The notes: generated by a model not told the origin, from the letters alone. 26,542 nucleotides of DNA from Opitutia bacterium (GCA_025363025.1 JANYEO010000101.1:1-26542), one strand, 5' to 3'. Counted from the stretch's first letter, positions 14,749 to 23,672 are shown. Numbers and translations are program-made.

Positions 14749-15601
14749 GAGTTTCAATTTTACTTTGAGGATCCAATGCGTCACGCAAGCCTTCGCCTAA
14801 AAAATTAAGCGATAACAATGTAAGACAAAAAAAAAGTGTAGGAAACAAGAGCGCCCACGGACAAAGCTCCATAACCGTTACCCCATCATGGATTAAAATA
14901 CCCCAAGAACTCATCGGAGGCTGAACCCCCAACCCCAAGAAACTAAGCGTGGCCTCTAACAGCATAACTGCCGGAACAGTCAACGTCCCGTAAACGATAA
15001 CAGGCCCCCATAGATTAGGCAAAATATGCTTCCATATAATTTGATACCGAGGCAACCCTAGCAAAACAGCAGCCTGTAAGAATTCCTGCATTTTAATTGA
15101 TAATACCTGTGCACGTACAATACGGGCCATAGTTAGCCACTCAACCGCGCCAATCGCCACAAATAACAAAATAAAATGCCGCCCAAAAACAACCGTAAGT
15201 AAGATCACTAAAATGGTAAAAGGCAGTGCATATAAAAAATCCGCAAAGCGCATCATCCACGTGTCAACTTTTCCGCCGGTGTACCCAGCAAAAGCACCAA
15301 AAAATAAGCCTACGATCAAAGAGACCCCAGTAGCCGCAAAACCAACCGCAAACGATATACGCCCCCCGTATAAAAGCCGCACGAGTAAATCCCGCCCCAA
15401 TGCATCCGTCCCCAACCAAAAACGCATACTAGGGCCTTGATTAACCGCATCAAAATGCTGAGCGGCATACCCATGTACTAAAAAGAAAGGCCCAATAAGA
15501 CAAGCGCTCATCATAAAACCCAGAAAGCAAAGCCCTCCCACGGCACATGGATTGGCTTTAAATTGCATCCAAGCTTCTTGTCTGGGTGAAAGCGTACTCA
15601 T
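14735..15601 (-). CDS. oppC: Peptide-type ABC transporter permease, OppC-type
   Basis: Inner-membrane permease of 288 residues. It has the OppC plan: a short cytoplasmic N-terminus (SPRQEAWMQFKANPCAVGG), a first membrane helix, then a periplasmic loop with the characteristic HFDAVNQGPSMRFWLGTDALGRDLLVRLLYGGRIS arrangement of this subfamily (read here at about residues 49-82). The BPD transmembrane domain follows, with an EAA-like loop (about 186-205, LQAAVLLGLPRYQIIWKHILPN) that contacts the ATPases. Its ATG overlaps the oppB TGA by four bases (ATGA), so the two permeases are translationally coupled. It pairs with OppB as the heterodimeric channel. Confidence 0.92.
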   Translation of the reverse strand: MSTLSPRQEAWMQFKANPCAVGGLCFLGFMMSACLIGPFFLVHGYAAQHFDAVNQGPSMRFWLGTDALGRDLLVRLLYGGRISFAVGFAATGVSLIVGLFFGAFAGYTGGKVDTWMMRFADFLYALPFTILVILLTVVFGRHFILLFVAIGAVEWLTMARIVRAQVLSIKMQEFLQAAVLLGLPRYQIIWKHILPNLWGPVIVYGTLTVPAVMLLEATLSFLGLGVQPPMSSWGILIHDGVTVMELCPWALLFPTLFFCLTLLSLNFLGEGLRDALDPQSKIETHAAT

Positions 15602-16521
15602 AGCATACTAACCCGCAGACGTGGATTTAACCAAGCTTGCATTAAATCAGCCATTAAATTCATCACAATAATTAAAGCCCCGTAAAGCAGGGTCGTCCCT
15701 AAAATAAGCGTGTAATCACGATTAAAAGCAGCCTGAACAAAATGACGCCCCAAGCCCGGGATATGGAAAATTGTCTCCACCACGAAAGAGCCTGTGACTA
15801 AAGCTGAAAGCTGAGGCCCGGCAAACGCAACAACACTGAGCAAGCCTCCTCGAAGTGCATGCTTAAAGAGCACCGTCCATCCCGACAAACCTTTTGCGCG
15901 GGCTGTACGGATGAAATCTTGATTCAGTACTTCAAGCATCCCTCCTCGCGTTAAACGCAGGACATAAGCCGCATGCACAAGCCCTAAAGTTAATACAGGC
16001 AATAAGCGATCCTCCCAGCTTCCCCAACCACATACATTTCCAATTCCCAGCCCTACGGCCAACCCTAGCATAAGTAAGGGCCCTAAAACAAACGTGGGCA
16101 AACATAAACCCAAGGTAGAAACAGTTGAACAAACTCGATCAAACCAACGGTGTTGTTTTTCCGCAGCCCATACGCCAAGAGGAATCCCCACTATTAATGA
16201 GAACACCCACGCCCATAAACCCAACTCAATTGATACCGGCAAACTCTGCGCAATCAACTCATTCACCGTATGCCCCGGGTGCCCATAAGAAGGCCCTAGC
16301 TCTCCATGGAGCAAATGATTTAAATAACGACCATACTGAACAATCCAAGGATCATTTAACCCATAGTGAGCATTCAAAGCCTCCAATACTTGCGGAGACA
16401 AAGGACGCTCTTGATGAAAGGGCCCCCCGGGAGCCAAATGGATTAAAAAAAACGTCGCCGTTGCAATTAAAAACAACACCGGAATAGCCTGCAATAAACG
16501 ACGGATAATCAGTTGCAACAT
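15598..16521 (-). CDS. oppB: Peptide-type ABC transporter permease, OppB-type
   Basis: Inner-membrane permease of 307 residues, with the signature N-terminus MLQLIIRRLLQAIPVLFLI followed by FFLIHLAPGGPF. A periplasmic stretch resembles the OppB/DppB type (LNAHYGLNDPWIVQYGRYL, GELGPSYGHPG), and the C-terminal helices carry the EAA loop (DFIRTARAKGLSGWTVLFKHALR). The start codon is only 9 bases after the dnaE stop on the same strand, so the transporter may be read from the dnaE promoter. No oppA-like binding protein gene precedes it, unlike the classical oppABCDF order. It forms the channel with OppC. Confidence 0.92.
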   Translation of the reverse strand: MLQLIIRRLLQAIPVLFLIATATFFLIHLAPGGPFHQERPLSPQVLEALNAHYGLNDPWIVQYGRYLNHLLHGELGPSYGHPGHTVNELIAQSLPVSIELGLWAWVFSLIVGIPLGVWAAEKQHRWFDRVCSTVSTLGLCLPTFVLGPLLMLGLAVGLGIGNVCGWGSWEDRLLPVLTLGLVHAAYVLRLTRGGMLEVLNQDFIRTARAKGLSGWTVLFKHALRGGLLSVVAFAGPQLSALVTGSFVVETIFHIPGLGRHFVQAAFNRDYTLILGTTLLYGALIIVMNLMADLMQAWLNPRLRVSML

Positions 16522-16530
16522 ATCAAGACA

Positions 16531-19500
16531 TTAAAAAGAACGCTTACCATAACGAGGAGCCTCCGGCCGTGGAGGCTCTGCCACTTTCAACCCGACACTG
16601 GCTACCCCCGGATGCCTTCTCAGCTTTTGAAATACAATAGGGTCTATCCGGGCCTGTAAAGAAGTGGCAATATCCGCCTGCAATACTTGGCCAGGCGCCA
16701 CCATAAAAGCTAACTTCACCTGTGTTGGCCCATCATGATTTAATAGATAATCGGCAAGCTCCGTCAAAAAAGACTTCCCCTCATCATTTAAATGCACGCA
16801 AAAAGTAATTTCTTTAACCAAAGCCGGTAAAGCCGGGTCCAACGCACAAATAGTAGACGCACTAAAGCGTACTTCAGACTCATTAATTTGCAATGTGCCC
16901 GTTACAAGAACAGCCTTCCCGTCTTCAAGCTCCTTCCCATAGGCTTCACAAGCTGTAGAATAAAGATTAACCGAATAATTCGCCTCCCGCGTCGCCAAAG
17001 TAAAAATAGCCCACGGACGATTGTCTTTTTTCGACAAACGTTTTTGAATATTCAGCATCACTCCGGCCAAACGAAAAGGGGTCCGATCCGGCAAATGACT
17101 CAACTCTTTGGCCTTAATCGTACTAATCGCCTCCGAAAGCCCCATATAAGCATCCATCGGGTGGCCCGAAACATAGAAGCCCAATAATTCTTTTTCATAC
17201 TGCAGCTTCACCCCTAAAGGTAAAGCAGGCCCACTCGTATCAATGTCTACACGCGCTGCACTTTGCCCATTCTCCATCGGGGCCATAAGGTCAAAAAGAG
17301 ATGTTTGGCCCTGAGCGCGGTCCTTTTCCTGAGAGGCGGCCTCTCCCATAATACGCTCTAGGGCATTTAAAAGATGCTGACGATCTACCCCAAAGCCATC
17401 AAAACCGCCTGATTTGGTCAACGCCTCAAGCACCCGCTTATTAACAACACGGTGGTCCACCCGGGCTGCAAAATCAAAAATATCTTTAAATGGACCTGCT
17501 TTATCACGCTCTCCTAAAATGTTTTGTGCCGCAACATCCCCTACGCCCTTAATAGCCCCCAGCCCAAAGCGAATAGAACCCGTCTCATTATCAACACTTT
17601 TCAGAATAGGGGTAAAAGCCTCAAACGAATGATTAATATCAGGCCCCAGCACAGGAAGGTTCATCGCCGAACATTCCTCAATGAAATGGGCTACTTTATC
17701 CGCATTCCCGAGCTCATTAGAGAGCACGGCCGCCATAAACTCGATCGGGTAATTCGCTTTTAAATAAGCCGTTTGATAGGCCAAAATAGCATACGCGGCC
17801 GAGTGGGATTTATTAAACCCATAACCCGCAAACTTTTCCAAAATATTGAAAATAGCCTCCGCCTTAGCCGCAGGGATATCATTCGTCTTTTTTGCCCCTG
17901 CAATGAAAATGGCCCGCTGCTCCTCCATCTCTTCAAACTTTTTCTTTCCCATTGCTCGTCGCAAAATATCCGCCCCGCCCAATGTATAACCTGCTATAAG
18001 CCTGGCCGCTTCCATCACTTGCTCTTGATAAACCATGACGCCGTAAGTCTCTCGGCATACATTTTCTAAAAGCGGATGCGGAAATTGAATCGTAGACGGA
18101 TCCTTTTTCCCCCGTACATAATCCGGAATCCACTCCATGGGGCCAGGGCGGTACAAAGCAATCAACGCAACAATTTCATCAATTGAAGAAATCCCAAATT
18201 GTCGACAGAGCGCCTGCATGCCACTCGATTCCAATTGAAAAACACCGATTGTTTTAGCTTCATTGAGCAACTTAAACGTAGGGGCATCTTCAAACCCAAT
18301 TTGCGTAATCTGAAAACTAACCCCTTTGTGCAACCGGCGAATATTGTCTTCCGTATCCGCAATGATAGTTAGGGTTTTGAGCCCCAAAAAGTCCATCTTA
18401 AGTAGGCCCAAATCTTCCACTGGCTCCTTCGGATATTGTGTCGTCAAAACGCCTTCTTGAAGCGTTACCGGTATCAGCTCCGTCAGCGGCCTATCTCCAA
18501 TAATAAGGCCTGCCGCATGCGTGCCAATGTTACGCACCATCCCCTCGATGACCTTTCCCTCTTCTAAAATACGAGCCGCAATAGGGTTTCTATTTATTTC
18601 GGCCTGCAGCTCTGCACTTTTTTCAACTGCATCGTCCAAGGAAATCCCAATATCATCGGGCACCATTTTAGCCAACCGATCCCCTTCTGAATAAGGTAAA
18701 TCTAACACACGGGCCAAGTCTCGCACCACCATCTTGGCCCCAAAAGTACCAAAAGTAACGATATTAGCTACGGAATCTTTCCCGTACTTCGTACGCACAT
18801 AATCAATAACTTCCCCCCGACGGCGAACGCAAAAATCAATATCAAAGTCCGGCGGCGAAACACGCTCAGGGTTTAAGAATCGCTCAAAAAGAAGCCCAAA
18901 CCGAATAGGATCAATATCCGTTATCTTTAACAAATAAGCCACAATACAACCCGCACCAGATCCCCGCCCTGGCCCTACCGAGATATTATTTTTGCGAGCC
19001 CAATCAATAAAATCCCAAACAATTAAAAAGTAATCGATAAATCCTGTTTTTTGAATAATCGACAGCTCATAATCCATTCGGTCCACCAACATACGAGCTT
19101 TTTCTGGGTCAACCGCTGCATCCAGAGCGTTACCATCAACTTGATAGCGCTCTTTTAACCCCTGAATACAGAGATGGCGCATATAGCCAAAATTATCCAT
19201 AACCGGCGTCTGCAAGCTTTCTATTTGCTTAAAAACGGGGTAATGATTTTCACCAAATGGCAGGGCTAGCTCACACATCTCGGCCACTTGGGCCGTATTC
19301 GTCAAAACATCTGGCCTTTCACCAAACACTAAAGCCATCTCCTCGCGCGATTTTAAATAAAATTGATGAGAGGTATACCGCAACCGCTTCTCATCCGCTA
19401 GCTTAGCCCCAGTTTGAATACAAATGAGCGCATCGTGGGGGGCCCAATCGGTATCCTTCACATAATGCACATCATTGGAGCATATTACCTTAAGCTTAAA

Positions 19501-20103
19501 CTCTTCCGCCAATTTCAAAAGATCCGGAATAATTTTTTGCTGCTCTGGAAGCCCGTGGTCCTGGATTTCGACAAAATAAGCCTCTCGGCCAAAAATATCC
19601 ACAAATCGCCCCATGGCGGTGCGAGCCTCTTCGTAAGATCCCTTCAAAAGACACTGCGGAACCACTCCCTGCAAACAACCTGTAAACCCAATCAGCCCAT
19701 CCGAATGGGCAGCGAGCATCTCCATATCCGTGCGCGGCTTATAATAAAATCCATTGATATGCGCATCCGAGACTAATTTTATTAAATTCTTGTAACCAGC
19801 CGCATTGCGAGCCAGCAGCCCCATGTGATAATACTTGGCCTGGCCTTTTTCTGGTTTTTCCGTTCGCCTATAATCGTAAACCAAATACACTTCGCAGCCT
19901 AGTAGCGGCTTAATACCATGCTTCTTCGCTGTTTGGAAAAAATGGGCCAACCCAAAGAGATTCCCGTGATCTGTAATAGCCAAGGCTTTCATGCCCAAGC
20001 TAACTGCCCGCTCACACAACCGATCCACGCGCGCGCACCCATCCAATAAACTATGGTCGGTATGCACATGCAGGTGAACAAACTCGCGGTCAGCTTGAGC
20101 CAT
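16531..20103 (-). CDS. dnaE: DNA polymerase III subunit alpha (DnaE)
   Basis: Replicative polymerase, 1190 residues, of the DnaE1 size and layout. The N-terminal PHP domain is intact (HLHVHTDHSLLDG, ALAITDHGNLFGLAHF, LGCEVYL, EIQDHGLPEQ, ICSNDVHY), so an intrinsic metal-dependent exonuclease or a structural role is possible. The family-C palm/thumb region contains GPGRGSGAGC and the catalytic Asp pair in PPDFDIDFC (about residue 418). The fingers region includes YRPGPMEWIPDYVRGK and GYGFNKSHSAAYA, followed by helix-hairpin-helix motifs, a late OB-fold (LAGVMLNIQKRLSKKDNRP) and a short basic C-terminus (PRYGKRSF). I chose the ATG at 20103, which is preceded by AAGG at a reasonable distance; an upstream ATG at 20151 adds 16 basic residues. 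oppB follows after 9 bases. Confidence 0.97.
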   Translation of the reverse strand: MAQADREFVHLHVHTDHSLLDGCARVDRLCERAVSLGMKALAITDHGNLFGLAHFFQTAKKHGIKPLLGCEVYLVYDYRRTEKPEKGQAKYYHMGLLARNAAGYKNLIKLVSDAHINGFYYKPRTDMEMLAAHSDGLIGFTGCLQGVVPQCLLKGSYEEARTAMGRFVDIFGREAYFVEIQDHGLPEQQKIIPDLLKLAEEFKLKVICSNDVHYVKDTDWAPHDALICIQTGAKLADEKRLRYTSHQFYLKSREEMALVFGERPDVLTNTAQVAEMCELALPFGENHYPVFKQIESLQTPVMDNFGYMRHLCIQGLKERYQVDGNALDAAVDPEKARMLVDRMDYELSIIQKTGFIDYFLIVWDFIDWARKNNISVGPGRGSGAGCIVAYLLKITDIDPIRFGLLFERFLNPERVSPPDFDIDFCVRRRGEVIDYVRTKYGKDSVANIVTFGTFGAKMVVRDLARVLDLPYSEGDRLAKMVPDDIGISLDDAVEKSAELQAEINRNPIAARILEEGKVIEGMVRNIGTHAAGLIIGDRPLTELIPVTLQEGVLTTQYPKEPVEDLGLLKMDFLGLKTLTIIADTEDNIRRLHKGVSFQITQIGFEDAPTFKLLNEAKTIGVFQLESSGMQALCRQFGISSIDEIVALIALYRPGPMEWIPDYVRGKKDPSTIQFPHPLLENVCRETYGVMVYQEQVMEAARLIAGYTLGGADILRRAMGKKKFEEMEEQRAIFIAGAKKTNDIPAAKAEAIFNILEKFAGYGFNKSHSAAYAILAYQTAYLKANYPIEFMAAVLSNELGNADKVAHFIEECSAMNLPVLGPDINHSFEAFTPILKSVDNETGSIRFGLGAIKGVGDVAAQNILGERDKAGPFKDIFDFAARVDHRVVNKRVLEALTKSGGFDGFGVDRQHLLNALERIMGEAASQEKDRAQGQTSLFDLMAPMENGQSAARVDIDTSGPALPLGVKLQYEKELLGFYVSGHPMDAYMGLSEAISTIKAKELSHLPDRTPFRLAGVMLNIQKRLSKKDNRPWAIFTLATREANYSVNLYSTACEAYGKELEDGKAVLVTGTLQINESEVRFSASTICALDPALPALVKEITFCVHLNDEGKSFLTELADYLLNHDGPTQVKLAFMVAPGQVLQADIATSLQARIDPIVFQKLRRHPGVASVGLKVAEPPRPEAPRYGKRSF

Positions 20104-20166
20104 AACCTTGACCTTGGCCTTCCGAAAGGCATGGGGCAATAATTTTATCACCTAAATAAGTTTCTT

Positions 20167-20201
20167 CAGGCTCAAAAAACTTGTTTTTTACTCTAAGCCT
20201 G
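20167..20201. other. Hairpin-capable sequence in the dnaE / outer-membrane-protein divergent region
   Basis: Outer arms CAGGCT (20167-20172) and AGCCTG (20196-20201) are exact inverted repeats. They enclose A6 (20174-20179) and T6 (20184-20189), which can also pair around a 4-base loop. The site is about 65 bases from each divergent start, so it is placed like an operator or attenuator, but the arms are short and chance is possible. I see no good sigma70 pair in the 165-bp region. Confidence 0.2.
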
Positions 20202-20268
20202 TCATCCTTCGCCTGAATAAAGGTTATTAACACTCACTCAACCGATTTCATTAACCCAGTTCACCCGC

Positions 20269-21243
20269 ATGATGCGCTTTATTCCAAAATTCGCCCTCCC
20301 TCTGCTTTTAACTGCTATAACCGCAGGAGCTACGCTTTTTGCCCCAAAGCCCTGCGATATTCAACTTGTGGGCAGTACTTATGTAACGTCAGAATATGTT
20401 TTTCGAGGGAAAAAACAAGCTTCAGCCTCCATACAACCAAGCGTCACCCTTGCCCTTCCCGTTTTAGAAGGCCAGCTATATGCAAAAACTTGGATGAATT
20501 TCCCCATTCACCAACAAAAAATTGCCACAAAATGCAACTGCGTTTCTGGCAAAACAGGTGATGAACTTGATTTTACCATTGGCTACCAAATCCCCCTTGC
20601 TATGTCCAGTGACGATCTCTTCTCGGCATCAGAAGGCGTCTTATCTATTGATTTAGGCTATACCTATTATTACTACCCAAACCAGAGCGCCTATTATAAT
20701 TTCAACATCAGTACACCCTGCCCCAGCATGGGGGCCGCAACCCAAAATAAATCCTTTGGCCTAAACCGCGCTCATGAAATCTTCATCGGACTACGAGGCA
20801 ACGTCATCGCAAAGCCATCCCTTTACACTTATTATGATTTTAGCCGCGCACAATGGGTATTCCAAGGGAATATTAGCCATAGCTTCCCCCTGGATCTATT
20901 CAGTAACGCTATGCCCTACTGTCAATCCTTGTCGTTCGACATAGGCGCTTATATTGGCTATCTCATAGCCCATGACTATCTCGGAGACCAAACCCGAAAA
21001 AGCTACAACCAGTTTGCTCCACTCGCCCCAGACCCTAAATGGAACAATAGCTACTGTTTCGGAGGCTTAACAGCAGACCTCGTATGTCACATAAATGACC
21101 ATATGCAAGCCAGCATCGGCCTACGTTACGCAGGCAACAATGACGGAGACTCCGCATTTGGACAAAGTAAATGCATTCGCCCAAGCATCGGCGGACACGA
21201 AGACTTATTTTGGTGGACGACAGGCGTAGACTTTAACTTCTAA
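20269..21243 (+). CDS. Outer-membrane beta-barrel-like protein (TIGR02001-like)
   Basis: A 324-residue exported protein: signal peptide over residues 1-25, then alternating-residue strands rich in aromatics (STYVTSEYVFRGKKQ, YAKTWMNF, LSIDLGYTYYYYPN, SLYTYYDFSRAQWVFQGN) and a C-terminal Phe (VDFNF) as expected for a barrel inserted by BAM. The 'YVTSEYVFRG' opening recalls the TIGR02001 (Gcw_chp) family of unknown function; that match is from memory. There are eight cysteines in the mature part (starting with C29, C89 and C91), unusual for a barrel and possibly paired by disulfides. The gene is divergent from dnaE and ends 7 bases before a strong terminator. Function unknown. Confidence 0.62.
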   Translation: MMRFIPKFALPLLLTAITAGATLFAPKPCDIQLVGSTYVTSEYVFRGKKQASASIQPSVTLALPVLEGQLYAKTWMNFPIHQQKIATKCNCVSGKTGDELDFTIGYQIPLAMSSDDLFSASEGVLSIDLGYTYYYYPNQSAYYNFNISTPCPSMGAATQNKSFGLNRAHEIFIGLRGNVIAKPSLYTYYDFSRAQWVFQGNISHSFPLDLFSNAMPYCQSLSFDIGAYIGYLIAHDYLGDQTRKSYNQFAPLAPDPKWNNSYCFGGLTADLVCHINDHMQASIGLRYAGNNDGDSAFGQSKCIRPSIGGHEDLFWWTTGVDFNF

Positions 21244-21250
21244 ACTCATC

Positions 21251-21298
21251 TAAACAAAATCCCCTTGTTTCTCTCGAGAGACAAGGGGATTTTGTTTA
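21251..21298. terminator. Bidirectional intrinsic terminator, perfect 18-bp stem
   Basis: Arms at 21251-21268 (taaacaaaatccccttgt) and 21281-21298 are exact reverse complements. The 12-base loop contains the palindrome CTCTCGAGAG. The GC block CCCCTTGT/ACAAGGGG is flanked outward by A-rich and T-rich tracts in both directions. It can therefore end transcription of the outer-membrane protein gene (+) and of the nitroreductase locus (-), which converge here. Confidence 0.9.
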
Positions 21299-21326
21299 AA
21301 TAGAAATACGCTCTACCTCAATTTTT

Positions 21327-21942
21327 CTAGCACGGTCTCTTAAAATGGTTTTCGATAACCACAGCCTCTACGGGCAGAAACCCTCCCTTTGCATTGGCAG
21401 GCTTAGTCGCTTTTCCAACAACCAGAAGCATCCCGATTACATGATCCGCAGGTAAATGAATAAAGTTAGCTACTGCAGCTGGATCAAACCCAATCATTGG
21501 GCAGCTATCATACCCCATATCTTTGGCAGCCAACATAATAGTTTGAGCCGCAATTCCGATAGAGCGCATCGCTTCATCACGCTGCAACCCTTCCTTGCCT
21601 TCATAAAAAGGCTTTATCATAGGCACCAAAACATCCTGAACGGCTTTGCGGAGCCTCGGCCCAATAACGCGCAGGATCTTTATCCCATGCCTTTAAGTCC
21701 GCACACAGCACAATCAGCAAAGATGCATCCGTTACTTGCGCCTGCCCCCAGGCCGCTTTTTTAATGTCTGCGCGCAGGGCCTTATCTTTCACCACGCAAA
21801 AACGCCAATTCTGCATATTGAAAGACGTAGGCGCATTGCGAGCGAGCTCGAACAACTTCTGTTCATCAGCCGCGGGTATTTCAAAAGTAGGATCGTAGTG
21901 CTTTACAGCACGCCGAGAAAGAATAGCATGTTGGGTATCCAT
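21327..21942 (-). pseudogene. Nitroreductase-family flavoprotein with an internal frameshift
   Basis: Two overlapping reading frames together make one nitroreductase. The 5' part, from the ATG at 21942, has SRRAVKHYDPTF, APTSFNMQNWRFCVV and LLIVLCADLKAWD, and stops at 21601. The 3' part continues in the +1 frame with VPMIKPFYEGKE, MRSIGIAAQTIMLAAKDMGYDSCPMIGFD and VIGMLLVVGKATKPA, ending at 21327. The frame must change near 21644-21650: reading the codons GCT CCG CAA and then dropping one A restores AVQDVLVPMI. The two halves cover a whole FMN-dependent NAD(P)H nitroreductase of about 205 residues, with no other lesion seen. It is therefore either a recent pseudogene, a sequencing/assembly error at a short A run, or (less likely) programmed frameshifting. 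The C-terminal residues KRPC end at a TAG. Confidence 0.85.
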
Positions 21943-22010
21943 TTTTTAGGGGACGCAAGAGATAATCCAACTCGCAAATAAAGTCTACTATTTTTCCAAC
22001 ATCTACTCAT

Positions 22011-22979
22011 ATGCCCTTTAAACACTGTTGGGAAAAAACTCAGACCATAATACCGCTACCCTCAACCCTCATCAGGGAAATTGCAGAAACAGCTTTATCT
22101 GCAAAAGAAGCCATCACATGCCAAATCATCGAAGGAGGAGCAGCCAACTTAAATATTAAATTAACACACAAAGGCGCCACGTATCTTTTACGCATTTACC
22201 TCAGAGACCCTAAAGCCGCCCAGCGAGAAGAAGCATTACACAAACGATTAGCAAAAATTGTCCCAGCAGCAGAAATATATTTAATCGGATCTTTTAGCGG
22301 CTATACCTATGCACTCATGCAATATAGGCCCGGCCTCCCCATGCGCGAAGTCTTAATTCATCAACCTGAGGAAAAATGGCAATCAGCAGTCACAGAAGCC
22401 GGCGAATTATTAGGGCTACTAAAAAAGATTGCCTTTCCCTCTGCCGGATTTTTCGGTGAAGACCTAAGCATTAACACCCCGTCTTCGCCCTCCGATTTAT
22501 TCATCTACGCCCGCACTTGCTTAAACAACCCTCTTATTGAAAAAATCCTAGGCACGTCACAGATGGACTTATTAGAAAAATGGATAGAAGCTCATATCCT
22601 CTATCAGCCAAATCTATTGGACGCGAGCTTAGTTCATGGAGATTATGATCCAGCAAATATTTTGATCGAAAAAACAAAAGGCTCATGGCATGTTTCGGCA
22701 ATTTTAGACTGGGAATTTGCTTTTTCTGGATCATGGCTGTGGGATGTCAGCAATATGCTCCGCTACGCTCACCAGGTAACTCCAACTTTTCAGGCATCTT
22801 TTCTCCAAGGATTAAAAATGGGCGGCCTTACCTTACCAGAATCATGGCAAGAAACAATTAAGCTCTGTAACGTTACTGCACTCCTCGACTGCTTGAATCG
22901 ACCCTATATCGAAAACAAGCCAAAAACCTGCGCAGACATTAAAGCCCTCATGGGCTTCATAACGGGCTCATTAAAATAA
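22011..22979 (+). CDS. APH / choline-kinase-like phosphotransferase
   Basis: A 322-residue small-molecule kinase of the protein-kinase-like APH fold. Nucleotide-binding lobe: GGAANLNIKLTHKGATYLLRIYLRD, with a Lys/Arg in the strand. Hinge: YALMQYRPGLPM. Catalytic loop: SLVHGDYDPANIL near residue 205, with the catalytic Asp and the Asn metal ligand. DFG-equivalent: AILDWEFAFSGSWLWDVSNML near 231. These are the hallmarks of the phosphotransferase enzyme family (PF01636), which includes aminoglycoside, homoserine and choline kinases and fructosamine/hydroxylysine kinases. The substrate cannot be told. It starts 68 bases from the divergent nitroreductase locus. Its stop is 18 bases from the convergent M50-like gene, with no repeat or hairpin between them. 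Confidence 0.85.
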   Translation: MPFKHCWEKTQTIIPLPSTLIREIAETALSAKEAITCQIIEGGAANLNIKLTHKGATYLLRIYLRDPKAAQREEALHKRLAKIVPAAEIYLIGSFSGYTYALMQYRPGLPMREVLIHQPEEKWQSAVTEAGELLGLLKKIAFPSAGFFGEDLSINTPSSPSDLFIYARTCLNNPLIEKILGTSQMDLLEKWIEAHILYQPNLLDASLVHGDYDPANILIEKTKGSWHVSAILDWEFAFSGSWLWDVSNMLRYAHQVTPTFQASFLQGLKMGGLTLPESWQETIKLCNVTALLDCLNRPYIENKPKTCADIKALMGFITGSLK

Positions 22980-22997
22980 TCAAAACTGCCTATCGCT

Positions 22998-23672
22998 TTA
23001 CCTCGAAACCACTATCTGAACAAAGACCCAGCGGAAAGGTAATTCAATCAGCATAATCGCTTTGTACATAAAACCTCGGGCAACCGGCACGCTGATTAAA
23101 ACTAAAAAGATGAGCAAGCTATAGCGGGCCATGGCCTGATAAGTTTCATCCTTCATACGCACGGCATAACGCATGAGCGTCCCCCCATCAAAGGGTGGTA
23201 GCGGCAATAAATTAAAGAAGGCTAGCGTTGCATTAATTTGAAGCCCAATTAACACCAGGCCAATTAAATGAGGCCAATGCCGGCCCAAAAGCCCCCCGGC
23301 TACCGCCCAAACTAAGCATAAAGCCAAGTGCATACAGGGCCCTGTAGCCGCAACACACACTTCATCCCTCACGCGTGTCTTGGCATTCATTAGGGCAAGC
23401 TCAATCGGGCGAGACCACGCAAAGAGTGGCATACGCATCCCCCCTATCAAAATCGGCCAAAATAAAGACATTAACGGAAATAAAACAGACCCAAATAAAT
23501 CCATATGGGCAAAAGGATTAAGCGTCACCCGTCCCTGCAAGCGTGGCAAAGGGTCTCCCATTACATCCGCCACAAAGGCCTGCCCCCAGGCACGCAGACA
23601 CATGCTCATGACGAAAATCATATAAACTACCAGGGCCTCACGTACAGCCGGAAGAAGAGAAATCATATCCAT
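22998..23672 (-). CDS. Site-2-protease-like (M50) membrane protein lacking the HExxH motif
   Basis: A 224-residue multi-span membrane protein with the layout of short rhomboid-size M50 peptidases. The first helix carries the normal place of the zinc motif, followed by FVADVMGDPLPRLQGRVTLNPFAHMDLFGSVLFPL. A later helix carries the second ligand motif, FFNLLPLPPFDGG (Asp162). This GDP...GR-x-TLNP-x-AH-x-D context is highly characteristic. The zinc-binding HExxH itself is replaced by Arg27-Ala-Trp-Gly-Gln31 (CLRAWGQAF), so both His ligands and the catalytic Glu are lost. Unless another site serves, it should be proteolytically dead. It starts 3 bases after the stop of a TPR lipoprotein-like gene on the same strand, which suggests a joint envelope role. 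Six or so membrane segments are seen. Confidence 0.82.
   Translation of the reverse strand: MDMISLLPAVREALVVYMIFVMSMCLRAWGQAFVADVMGDPLPRLQGRVTLNPFAHMDLFGSVLFPLMSLFWPILIGGMRMPLFAWSRPIELALMNAKTRVRDEVCVAATGPCMHLALCLVWAVAGGLLGRHWPHLIGLVLIGLQINATLAFFNLLPLPPFDGGTLMRYAVRMKDETYQAMARYSLLIFLVLISVPVARGFMYKAIMLIELPFRWVFVQIVVSR

Noticed and set aside
16125..16487. A 120-residue ORF antisense to oppB.
   Set aside because: Low-complexity composition typical of the reverse frame of a membrane protein; no motif.
19414..19776. A 120-residue ORF antisense to dnaE.
   Set aside because: Lies wholly within the conserved PHP-coding part of dnaE; shadow frame.
21327..21345. The nitroreductase 3' end contains TAAGAGACCG, identical over 10 bases to the edge of MITE copy 4, as if a remnant end supplied its stop codon.
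   Set aside because: Only 10 bases match, and no core, second end or direct repeat is present; chance cannot be excluded.
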